From positions 1 through 58,855 of IMG/VR virus record IMGVR_UViG_3300020200_002601: DNA of 58,855 nt, one strand, 5' to 3'. Positions 46,301 to 57,900 of this stretch are shown here, piece after piece (positions within the stretch are counted from its first letter, which is position 1; every line of letters starts with the position of its first letter). The translations under genes and the position numbers were made by a program. The stretch is from a virus. The notes under the pieces were generated by a model, which was given only the letters and a program-made list of their open reading frames with translations, did not search any database and was not told the DNA's origin.

Positions 46301-49300
46301 AATATGATATTAATCCATCTTTTTCAATCGGCGCATCTATAAAGTTCTTCCTAACATATTCTATTGCCTGCTGGCTTGAGGCAGAAATTTCATTTCCAAA
46401 CAATGCCTGAAACTCGTCAACTGCTGAATTTCCAGTGTCGCTAAATTTTTTAAATATTTGCGTACTAGCTTGACTATCAACAAAAATATTTTTAAAAAAC
46501 CCCTCAAAATCACTATCGTCTTCTGGGTCTAATCCATAAGTTTCCATAAAGATCATTTTTACGGATTCATATGTGTGATATCCCACCCTAAATTGATTCC
46601 ATATTTCCTGGGCCGTACTTAAGTTCCTACCACTACCCGCTATAACCGAAACTGTTGGAGAATAAGCTTCTTCGTAATATTTTCTTGCGTCTATTGAAAC
46701 CTGATCAGCTATTGAATATACCGGAATAAATTCAGCTGTGTTTGTTCCATATGTATTATTTCCTGTTTGTGCTCCAGCTTCATCTAAGAGCTTTAGTCCA
46801 GTTTCTTTTGAGACTGGATCCAACATATTTCCGTCTCCATCTTTTTTATCAGATTCAGATGGATTCAATGCCCTTCTGTAATATGAGAAGTAGTTACCTC
46901 CGACTTGGGTAATTTATGCTAGTTGATATCGCCGTAGTAGTATATTCGTCCAAATTATTTTTGGTTGTACCGGGATATAAAAGAAGCGGATTTGGCGCTG
47001 ATACCGTAGCAATTAATTCTTCTCCCTCAAAATTTCCAAAACCCAGTAGAAAATCGTTTACTTCTTCACCCTGACCGTTTTTTGCTTTGAATCTTTTAAT
47101 TGGAGTAAAAGAAGTTGCAGCTACTCCCAGGGGAACTGTATTAGGAACAAAGGCAAAACTACAGTAATGAGGAATTGGCATGTCGTTATATCCAGGACTA
47201 AATTCTTTTTTGAAAGTACTCGTTGCGGCCGAGTATTCGGTAGTGCGCAAAATATTAACGTCACTACTCAAAATACCTAAATAATACGCGGCGTCCGGAG
47301 AAACAACTGCAGCAATATCTGCTTGACCTATATCAACGGTCGTACTTGGGCTATCGGCTTTATAGCCAAATGCGCTAAAAAGAATCTCTCCCCCAACATC
47401 TAAGGCGTTCTCTATAAAACCATCTTGGTCAGATATGTCTATGTTGTCACTGTAAGAAACAACATTAGTTCTTTTTTCGCCCCACAAAAAGTACGCTGGC
47501 TTACAAATTACAGCTATGTTTGTTCTGGAATTATATACCATTACATGAGCTTGTTTATAGTCTTTTGCTTCACCAACTAATTCGCTTTTTGTGGTACCAG
47601 GAAAATATTTACTTATGAGCTTGTCTTGATCTGCGGAATTCTTTGGCAAATACGGCCATCTCATAGCGATATAGAACTGTTCATCCATTGCGGTTTCTGG
47701 AATACCCCATTCATCTTTAAAATTTATCTCGCCCCTGCCTGGTTCGGGAAGCGGCATTTGAATGGTTGAATTTTCGTTATCTAAATCTTCAAAACTTGAA
47801 AAATTGTATGCGTTCTCTAATGGTTTGGAAGCTACTAAACCGGAAAGTTCATTCTTAGTGAAGAAATTAACATCTGATATAAAAACATTAACAAATTCTT
47901 CCCCATAAACAGAGCTTATTCCTTTAACAAATGTTTTTGCTCTATCTTGTCCTTCGGAGGTATCAACTTGCAACATATAATGCAAACTAGAACCAAAAAA
48001 ACCAGAAGTAAATTCGTCCTTTAGAGAAGACCCAAATGGAAGATCATATGTAATTTCGTTGAATTGAAATGAAAAATTATTTAATTTTTGAGCTGAATCT
48101 AGCTTATAGGAAAAGAATGGAAATCTAAATCTTTTTGGGAGTTGAGATATTTGCCTATGCTGCTCTTCTTTTTTTCTTATCGGCAAATGAAAACCAAGGG
48201 TTACAAATCCTTTCTTTTGAGGAAGCTTTGCCACAACTTTTTCTTTATTTGTTTTTTTATCCAGTTTCATAACTTTTTGAGATTTCTCAGAATCAAAATT
48301 TATTATTTTATTATTTAAAACACCAGCTGGTTGAAAAATATCTGAATTGTCTTGTTGACTAACTCCATATTGAGACAAAAATTGATTAGGTTCGCTGTCT
48401 CTAAGAAACGCTTCTTGATCAGCGTAAGGGCTTATTTGCCTTGCAAGCTTGTCTATGATTTGTTGAAGAGATTCGTCTTCTTTATCGTTTATTTTTACTC
48501 CATTTGAATAACCTAATTCGGCTAATTTTTCTTCAGTTAAGATTCCGGTTGTTATCGGAACAACTCCGGAAGTATAAAGCCAATGCGGCTTACCGTAAAA
48601 TATAGTTGATCTATCTTCAAATGGTCTAACCGCAACTATATAGTTTGGCAGTAGCCTTGCGCAAACCCTGAATAGATCCCAAATTGACCTCATGTAAGTT
48701 TGCGCCCTAAATGAAACTTCGTCGAAACCTGGCATATCGTCATCGTTGTTTGCAGATACAAGTCTCAGCATTCTTGCGAAATTTGTTCCGCCTCTTCCAC
48801 TAAGACCACCCAGCAAGCCAGCGCCAGCGCCAACGGCGACTGCGGCTGGTAAACTAAAAGGCGCAGTTATTATGGCGGCTCCAACTAACGGAACAAGTGT
48901 CTTGGTTGCTGCCGTTGAACTGCTGTCTCCACTTGGTATTTGACCGGAGGATGTCAAACTATCCACAACATTTTTTGCGTCGGGTGAACCGGATTGACCC
49001 GCCCTAGAAACAAGATCATTCCACGACCTATCACTTAATCTAGACAAATAATTTATTCTTTCATTTGGTTCTGAATCTGGGGTTATAGAAGAAACACTAG
49101 TCCACCCATCTCCTAAATCTCCGCCTAAAAATTGAGCTATACCAGTTCCATTTCCCGGATATATATTTCTTTTAAATATTTCAAGATCTTTTTGAGATGA
49201 AAAATTTGCCCATAGTTGATTCATTAATGATATGCCATCTGGTCTTAGGGCTGGATCAGAAAAGTTAAAATTGCCCACGGCATTGTAAGCGTCTGATATC

Positions 49301-52300
49301 CCCGTTATTCTTCCCAGATGCCTTCTTTCCTCTGCTGCTGACATTGGCTCATATAAAATATTTCCAAAATGTCTAATTCCAAATTTATTTTCAGAAAAAA
49401 TTAGTCCTCTTTGCGCAAGGGCTATACTTTCCCTAAACCTTGATGCGCCCATCGACAAAAGCCTAACCATAAGATCCCTGGGCTCAGAAAGCCATAGGCC
49501 AGTGTTAATGCCGCCGTCTACTCTACCGCTGTCACCTTTTTTCTTTGTTGAATTTACGATTGCACCAAGCTCTATTGCATCTGACTGAGCCGTTACAGTC
49601 ACTATTTCGCCTTGTTCAACCTGAGTTATAGTTCCATTAAACAACGTCTGCAAAGAATTTGGATTTGCACCATATCCACCCCTTAAATGAACTCTAACTC
49701 CTGGTTTTAGTCTTATGTTCTCTATGTCAACCACATAATCATTTCTAATATGATCCGTGACATATCTGGCTTTATTCAAGGTTGTATCTATTACTCTTGA
49801 TAGACCAGCGGTTATACTTGGGTCTCCTGGATTAGTGTAATCATCAGAATACAAGGACGATGACTCTTTTGTAGTTAACTTTGCGTAAAGATTTGAAAGT
49901 CTGATTATAAGAGTATCTCCCAATAAATCCTCTGAACTAACAACTGAAAAATCTATAATAGATTGCAAACCATAAAAGTTATCAAAAACTTTTACTCCAG
50001 CAAAGTGCCCTCCTTCATCTATCAGCCACAGCATATACGTTGGAAATGCTCTTATCATTCTTCCGGAAATATCCCTATATTGAGTGTCTATTAGTATATT
50101 TTGCCAGTGAGCTTCTATACCTCCTGTATATGGATTTCCGTAATTGTTCAAGCTCTGCAATCCGGTAATTGCGTTTTTTGTAACGGCTTTAGTGGGGTCG
50201 GAAAAATCATCTGATATATTTCTTCCTGTTAGCTTAGCTGCAGAATTACCCTCTGATTTAACGTTCACCCCATCAACCGTGAGATAAAACCTTCCATCTT
50301 TTTCCGTGTCTATATAACCGAAATGAACCTCTGAACCGATACTGAGCATTGCGGGTACTTTTGTTTTATTGTCTGGATCAATAATCGGCATTGTGTACAT
50401 ATTTGCAACAAAATCTAAATCATCTAAATGGAAACTTACAAGTTTTTCTTCTTTTAGATTAAAGCCGCCAGCTAGGGCATATTGTACCTTTGACGTTATC
50501 TCTTCTTTGGCCGTAGAATACTTACCAACCTGAATTTGAGGATTGGATGCCTTATTTGACCAAGATGCATCTACGTCGCTAACTTTAACAGATGATGTGT
50601 ATTCTATTTGATCTGTTATCAATTTCATATTCTTTTTTATTGTATTGTATACGTAATTATTAGAAGGATTAGATCCTATCAAGTTTGGATTTCTTAATAT
50701 AGATGAAAGTAATTTTAGAAAATTTTCATAAGATATATCGTTTGCCTTAAGTATAGATATAACTTTTTCTACTACACCTTTTTCTCCTAAATGTTTTCTC
50801 TCAACACTATCCTGGTACATTCTGAGCAGATTGAGTATTTCTTGTGAAAGAGAATGATTAACTATGTCTAGGGTTTGTTGACCTATTCCTTGTCTATCTC
50901 CTGGAACTTTTAGCTCTTTTGGTTTTCCGCTAAAACTATATATAACCTCTTTGTCAAACATTTCAAAACTTCTAAAATAAAAATCAGGATCTAGGTGTCC
51001 TACAACATTATTTTCTTTGTCTTTTAGGCTTAAGGGAAAATCTGGATACGCGTTAAAAATACCCCACATTTGTTTTATTCTTAGAAATGGATTTCTTTTC
51101 GTTCCAAATTCTTCTATTAATTGTTTTTGATGTGACGAAGACAACTTCTCTCTATTTTGCTGAAAGATATCGAAATCTAAAAGACTTATATTTACGTCAT
51201 AAACATGCGGATATCCAGGTATGGTGCTGACGGAGTAGTTAGATGGAATAACATATTTAACTCCCGATAGAGCAGTTATTATATTCTTAATTCCAATAAA
51301 CCCGAGAACGCCAGAAGAATGATTCAATCTAGCTAGAGCGTTAACGTGATCAAATATTCTTTTCAGTTTATTTAATTCTTTTTCCCCTATAACTCTCATG
51401 GAGATGTTGATAAATGTATCTCTTCCACCTATATGTTGATAGGTTGGTTCATCTTGCATTTGAATATGCATTTTTGCAATGTTGTTACCTAGAGTTAGGC
51501 TTACTCCAGTGACTATAGCAGACTTAGGATCTAGATCAATTTTTATCATAGGTACTTCCCATTCCCTAAAGATAAATTGACCCTCTTTTGCCCTCATTCC
51601 TTCCATGAAATCTAATATTGATGAGTTATTAAAAAATTCTTCATACTTTATAACATTGAATACTTTTTTAACTTCTTCTTTTATTTGTTTTTTCAAATCA
51701 TTATATTGTTTGGTGCCTTCTTTGATATGCATTTTATTTGCTCTAGCTTTTGTTTCAATTTCAACTTGCTTGTCAAGATAGCCTACAACGTCTTTTGCTC
51801 TTTCTTTGAGAAATCTTTTTACTTGCTCTAGCCCAAACCATGTATCGATTTTATTGTTTTTTCTCAATTCTGTTCCGCTTATACACAAGTTTTTTCTCAT
51901 TCATTGATGACTGTGTAGATTCTGCGGGAATGCTTACGGCATCGTATTCTTTAAGATATTTAGTTTCGTCTTCAGTGAATTTGTATGATCCATTTTCATT
52001 TATAAGATTAAGTACAATTCTAGCATATGATTTTTTTGCTTCTGTTTTTTCGTTAACGCCTGTTGTTAATATATCTAAAGCTGTTTTTATTTTTTGATAA
52101 ATTGAGGCATTGTATACTTTGTTTTGCTCCAACTTTCGCACATCAGAAAGATCCATACCGTACTCTTCAGACGGATTACTTGGAAAACCGCTGCGTTATA
52201 CCCAGGCTACCCAATATGCCTTTCCATGCGTCTTTACCATATTCACTAAATGCTTTTTCTTTTTCGCTTCGAAAGTTAGATGCATCCGGTAAATATATTT

Positions 52301-54519
52301 TAGTTTGAGTTTCTGCGGGAATATAAAAGGAAATATTTTTTCCATCTGTCCATTCACTAATTATATTTGTAATCAATTTTTCGTCTTCATACGCACTAAA
52401 TCCATTTTCCGAATATCTATCTGCTGGCGTATCTTTTTTGTGTCCACTGAGTTTTACGCCTGGTTCTTTTTTGTCGTCAGATTTTTTCATCAAAAATGAG
52501 CTATTAACATAGCTGTGCATTTCTCCGGCTGCTCTACCCATAAACTGCCTATATTTACCCCAATGAACCGCCTGATTAAAATCATTAATCATTGGTAAAA
52601 ATGGTTTGTGATTAAAATTCATTAGCTCTATATCTACTGCTAGGGCGAACGGGAAATTGGGAATAGTAGTTATTGACATACTGGACAAAGCAACAGCAGT
52701 TATTCCGTGAACTCTATTTAAATAAGCATTTCTAATCGGAAGAAAAGGAGAATACTTAAAGGCCGCTATTAATCCCCTTAGGGATGAAAGAAACTTGTCT
52801 ATCTTTTGTTCATTTGATCCGTCAATGCCAAAGTCAATTTGATAGTTATCATTTAAGGATATTTTAGAGGCATCATTTATTGATATTCCCCATATTTCTT
52901 CATAATTTGGAAAAAATAATTTCATTCTTATGGACGTTTCTTTGTATCCAGAATTGAACTTGGGGCTAGATTTTTGTCTTATTGCCCCTCCAGTCATGCT
53001 GCCACCCTTAAAGAATGTATTTACATCTATGCTCAATGGCGGAACGTAAAAATTACAAGCCCCTATTCGCAGATGAAAAATATCAGGAGATTTTGGCTGT
53101 ATATTCGGCCTATATGGAGATGAATCTAAGACTTTTTTCATTTTCTTCGCCGTATTCTCATATCTTGCGGCGAGTTGGAAAAGTCTGTCTTTTATATCTT
53201 TACCATCAAAATCTACCGTTCTTCCAAAAGCTTTTTCTAATGAATCCATAAAATCTTGTAAACTATTCAATGTATCCTCTTGTCCACCCCCAAGTCCATT
53301 GTTGGAGTAGTCCGAAGCCGCTGCTATTGAATCAAAAAAGAAACTTACAAGACTAGGAAAATATACATTAATGGTTGCAAGGGTCACAGGATTTAATGAC
53401 AATTTTTGAATTACCTTATTTAACTCATCTAACCATTCAAGATCCCTTTCTGGTTTTATCGAATCAAGCGCGGATCTTTTTGCTCGCTCTACAGAAGATA
53501 GCCTGTGTTTTGCAAATTCAGATATTGTAGAAGCGTGTCTAGCTAAAGCCAAAAGACCACTTTCTTCAACCTTGACCATCAAAGCTGCAAAGCTTTTTTC
53601 AGTTAGCTTAGCGGCCATCTCCAAGTTTGAGTTTCTAAATACATTTGTAAAAGATCTTCTTTGCGGAGAATCTCTCTCAGGTACAGCTTGGTTAAACGCC
53701 CTGTTCAAGAACCTGCTGTACGCATTTTCTGCTTGTATTCCCGAAGATATATTTGGGTCAGAAAACTGTATTTTTGCCATAAAAGCCAAAAATCCGATCA
53801 TGAGATTCTGGATTTATTGTTGCTTCCGTAAACTCATTGACTTCCGAAAGAGAGGTCTTTTCTCGTTTTATCAACTCTGCTTCTTGGTTTTCGGCACTAA
53901 CGTTTGCTTCTATTACATTTACCCAGGCGTCTATTCTAACTCTTATTCCGCTTAAAATTGCTCTTGCAATTACTGAAGGATTGGCGCCATCCTTAAATTT
54001 TTTGCTAAATGTTCCGTTGTCATTTTCTCTCCAATAATTTTGATATACATCTAAATTATAGAAATAATTATCATAAAAATGTTTTCTTATACTTTCTTGC
54101 GAAGTGGTTAGTGGAAGATCATTACCCCTCTTGTAATACAGTTGAACATATTCATCTATTGTTAGGTCGTACTTTGTACTATTTGTATTTTGAACAAAAA
54201 GATTTATACACGCGTTTAGCAGGCCTTTTAATAATAAATCTTGTTCATCATAAATAAAGATTTTTTTGGTATTAGGAGGGAGCTCAAAATTCAGTTCTTT
54301 TCTTTCATCTCCCTTTTTGCCCATTCTAGTTGAAAACTGCCCTGTATTTAAAAATTTTAGGAATTCTTCACTTGCTCCACCCATAGATGCCATTGGATTA
54401 ATTGGAAATGGACCGTATATAGCTTTTTGAATAGCTTGTGTTAACTTTACACCGTTTTGGGATCTATTTGACAGAGTATTTAGGTAGTCTATGGTAACTG
54501 TACTGATTGAGCTAGACAT
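43389..54519 (-). CDS. Giant baseplate-hub/tail protein of about 3,708 aa, joined by four CGG +1 shifts
   Basis: Five open frames in a row become one when C is skipped at CGG 53796-53794, 52190-52188, 51877-51875 and 46902-46900 (segments of 241, 535, 104, 1,658 and 1,170 residues; each length is an exact codon multiple). Joins: ESHD-GFLAFM, GITQ-GFPSNP, LVYK-GTELRK, NYPS-GGNYFS. Seen: two related modules near 475-640 and 985-1115 (ITTIPNFPFALAVDIELMNF versus STIPGYPHVYDVNISLLDF); a hydrophobic hairpin near 1870-1905 (LVPLVGAAIITAPFSLPAA); a hub-like stretch near 3097 (HDLVYLADVYERMYGMFEVE); an SNase-like domain near 3425 (VIDGDTIHVRD, VRFEGIDTPE). Internal ATGs after two sites could also allow separate products. 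Confidence 0.72.
46900..46902 (-). other. CGG +1 frameshift site (fourth in the giant hub gene)
   Basis: Context AGT CGG A. In the zero frame one codon (AGG) and TAA follow. Shifted: INYPS-GGNYFSYYRRALNP, leading into the last 1,170 residues, whose only nearby zero-frame start is a TTG. Confidence 0.88.
51875..51877 (-). other. CGG +1 frameshift site (third in the giant hub gene)
   Basis: Context AAG CGG A. Zero frame: 7 codons to TAA at 51851. Shifted: KLVYK-GTELRKNNKIDTW, continuous for 1,658 codons. Confidence 0.88.
52188..52190 (-). other. CGG +1 frameshift site (second in the giant hub gene)
   Basis: Context CAG CGG T, the only CGGT site. Zero frame: FSK, stop. Shifted: GITQ-GFPSNPSEEYGMDLSD. 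A downstream ATG at 52156 could also restart translation. Confidence 0.8.
53794..53796 (-). other. CGG +1 frameshift site (first in the giant hub gene)
   Basis: Context GAT CGG A. Zero frame: 11 codons (IFGFYGKNTVF), stop at 53758. Shifted: ESHD-GFLAFMAKIQFSD. The ATG of MAKIQFSD lies 5 codons downstream, so an independent start is possible here. Confidence 0.75.
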
Positions 54520-54521
54520 GT

Positions 54522-54971
54522 TTATATCATATTGTTTCTTTTGTTGATTTCTGTTACGCGTTGAGCTGAGGAATCTTTTTGATAAGATTTACTCATGTTA
54601 TTCATTATACTATAATTATCAGATTTTGTAAACTGCGTTTCTTGAAAAGAAAAATCAGGCTGTAGATCAGATTTATTATTTCTAGCTGTCTGCATATTGG
54701 CATTCAAGTAACCAGAATCATTCATCTGTATATGAGTAGATGACCCTCCTATATAGCCCTCAAAAGACCCCTTAATTGAATCTGAAGTATTTGGAGATTT
54801 TGAATGCCCTACGCTTTGAGGGCCTGATTCATCAGATCCAACAGAGGTATTTTTACTTGAAGATATGGCTGCCGCATATTTGTTTGATGTCTGCGTTCTA
54901 TGAGAAGTGTCTATTCTTTTAGATGCGGCATCTTTTAAGTTTTTATTTTGTGTATCTGCGCCAAAAATCAT
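54522..54971 (-). CDS. Ser/Asn-rich low-complexity protein, 149 aa
   Basis: Highly polar, with many Ser, Asn, Gln and Lys (ISSSKNTSVGSDESGPQSVG, SKSPNTSDSIKGSFEG) and no hydrophobic core, so it is probably disordered or extended. It sits between the tape-measure-like gene and the hub gene with 2-11 nt gaps. Possibly a tail assembly factor or linker; no family recognised. Confidence 0.6.
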   Translation of the reverse strand: MIFGADTQNKNLKDAASKRIDTSHRTQTSNKYAAAISSSKNTSVGSDESGPQSVGHSKSPNTSDSIKGSFEGYIGGSSTHIQMNDSGYLNANMQTARNNKSDLQPDFSFQETQFTKSDNYSIMNNMSKSYQKDSSAQRVTEINKRNNMI

Positions 54972-54982
54972 GATTTAATACC

Positions 54983-57900
54983 TTAATAGCCACTTGCAAT
55001 TTCTTGGTACGGATCCCTGCCAACCTGTGGCGTTCCTGGATACATAGTAGTGTCAACATCCATATTTTGTCCGAATCCAGAGAATATCCTTAAAAAGTCT
55101 TCTGTTTCGGATCTATTTCCATATAAGTTTACTTTATAGCTCATACCCGGAGAATAAGATCCGTCAACTATTTGAGGCACTTGGGGGATTCTTTGTGCAT
55201 GCTCTTCATATGCCGACCCACCCGGGAGAAGAGGTGGACCTCCGACATTTTCCGGCGCCCTATCTTTTACGGCACTATATATTAAACTGCCCGCTATTAA
55301 AGCCCCCATACCATATATTGAATTTCTAAATATTTTATTTTCAGAGAAAAGAGAAGCTAAATCTTCTTGCATAAATTTAGATATTTTTTTATATTTTACC
55401 CTATCTGCTTCGTCACTATAATCTTCACCTGCCAACATATTTCTTAATTGTTTTCTAAATTTTGATTCATCAACAGATTCTCCGACTGATTTACCAGTTG
55501 CCCTTAAATTATTTTGTATGTCTTCTGCAATTTGGGCATTTAGTTCATTTACGCCATATACGGCTTTTGCTCTTTTTGCCTCTATTACTTGCTCTTCGTC
55601 CAAGCCCGCCAAAGGATTTTCTTTATCTTCAATCATATTTAGTACTGCTTCTTGCACAGCACTTGTGCGTTTATCTGTAATTGATTGAGCATCAGCGCGC
55701 ATTAACTCCCTTAATCTTTTTTCTGCTCCTTTTTCGGTAGAGAGATTTTCGAATGTATCAATATCTCCAAATCGCTTTTCGTATTCAATAATCTCCTCTG
55801 CTCTTGCACGAGATTCATGTATTCGATTTGCAACTTGATTTTCCTCTATCCCACCAAAAAAATTCGCCATTCTATTGCTTTTAGCTGCTAACATTTCTCT
55901 GGCAAACGTCATCAATTCTTCTTCCTCGCCATGCAATATTCTAAGAAGTCTATCTGAATCAAAATTAGCACTGAGTCTTTCAGATTGTTTTTCAAGCGCA
56001 TTGAACAATTCTTGCCTAGTAACTCTGCTAGACACCATCTCCATTGCTTCATTGAAGTCAGAGATGATTGTTCTTCCCAACTTCATCTGTCTTCCAGTTT
56101 GAGTCATTTTTTCGGTGTCACTATTATCGGTCAATTTAATTAAAGCTTCAAGATTAGTTTTATTTCTTTCTATAATTAGTTCTGCTGCGGTCATTGCTTC
56201 ATCTGAAACTTCAGTTGCTCTGGTTATTTGGTCTGATCTTATAATAGACAAATTCATTCTTAACATTTGTTTTTGTATTCCGTGCTGTTTCCTCAACTAA
56301 TTTTTGTACGGCTGAACTTCTTGCGTATTTACTTGTAGAGCTTCCAAACGTCTCATTAAAGAATTCAATTACCGCGTCTTGATCCTCTAACTGAATTAAG
56401 CGTTTTAATGTGTCTCTAATTCCTCTGGCTTTATCGTCAAGGCTTCCAAGTTTTTCTTCCGTTTCGTTCAGACCCTCAAGTGCACCTTGAGCGGCCCTAT
56501 ATTGATCTAGTCTACTTAATCTTCTAGATGACAAGAGTAATTTATCCATTATTGGAAATAATTCTTTTTTTTCTCCGTCGGCGAGGAGTCTTCCCAGTTT
56601 TGCTTCTTGCTTTGATACGGCAGTTTGATAAAGCCCGGCTTGCTTACCAAGTCTTTTCCCCATTTCGGTAATTGCACCTTCGCCTACAGAATTTACACTT
56701 AGTCCTTTAAATATTTTCTCAGTTGTTCTAAGTGCTGCTTCTGAACTTATGCTACTATCTATCATTTGTTTCATTGATGCACTAAAGGTTTTGAATAAGG
56801 CAAATCCGGTTGTTTTATCTATTGCAGTTTCAGAAGCAATTAATTTAATTCCATCACCCTCTAAAAAAGTTTTCATGCCTTTATCGTCAATTGCTGACAC
56901 AAAATCATCAAATTGATCAAGGGTAGAGCCTATGACCATAGATCTGTTTACATACACTCCAAGTATGTCCTGAGCTTCGCTACCCCTAGCTAATCTAGAT
57001 AATAGGGCAGATTCTCTTATAGCTCCCAGGGTAGTATTGTCAATGCCCAACGTATTTCCAGCCAACATTCTTGATACCTGTTTGTGGTCATCGGCATTGA
57101 TTGCATTTCTAAGGGAGCTATATTGATCGTCGTTCAAAAGGCCTTTAAAGTTTTCAACTGACTCTAGTAGATCTGCTTTTATTTTGAGAAATTCGGGTCC
57201 AAACTCCTGATTCTTAAGTTCTTCCATCAACCTTAAGCCACTTCTTTTAAATTCTTGGCTTGTAAGAGCGCTAGATCCAAATTTTTCTATCTGTTTAAAC
57301 ATTCTTCCATTATCTTCATAAATATCTGCAATTGATCTGCCCATTCTTTCATAGACTGAAAGTATTGCTTGTTCAATGTTTGCATCGTCAAAATTCATAG
57401 CTTTTTTATAATCATCTAAACTGGTATATAAGCTTTTCTCTCCAGAGGGACTTTTTGGAAGTTCTATTTCACCGGCACCTGCATTTATTAAAGTTTTTAA
57501 GAATTGAGCGTTTGGAGTAGTGCCCTCATCTGCCATAAGGGATAAGGTTTTCATAAATTCTTCGTCTTCTTTAAATAAATGCTTTAAGGTCTCTTCGTCC
57601 AAACTTGCTCTTGCATATATATTTTCTTGAAAAGATGTCGGTTGTCTAGCTATGGAGAACAGTAGTCTTTCTCGGTTCTGTTCATCTTGGTATTTGATGA
57701 AGGTTATTAGCCCCTTGTCGTCTAGGTCAAAACCACCAAGGGCATTGAAAAATTCCGGAACCGCTCCAGCGCCAAACAAAAGTCTATTTCCACTTAACCT
57801 AAAAGACATCAAATCCTGTGTCACATGGGCCACTTTCGTTGTATCGTTCATATTTGCAATTGTTGTTCTTTTCTTTGCGTTGCCCAATATGGATTCAGTT

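Noticed and set aside
771-56282. Sequencing or assembly errors (single-base insertions) as the cause of the frame breaks
   Set aside because: Errors would not always create CGG in exact codon phase, always before a GGN, nor would they explain the absence of in-frame CGG elsewhere; no homopolymers are involved. Independent reads should still confirm the C.
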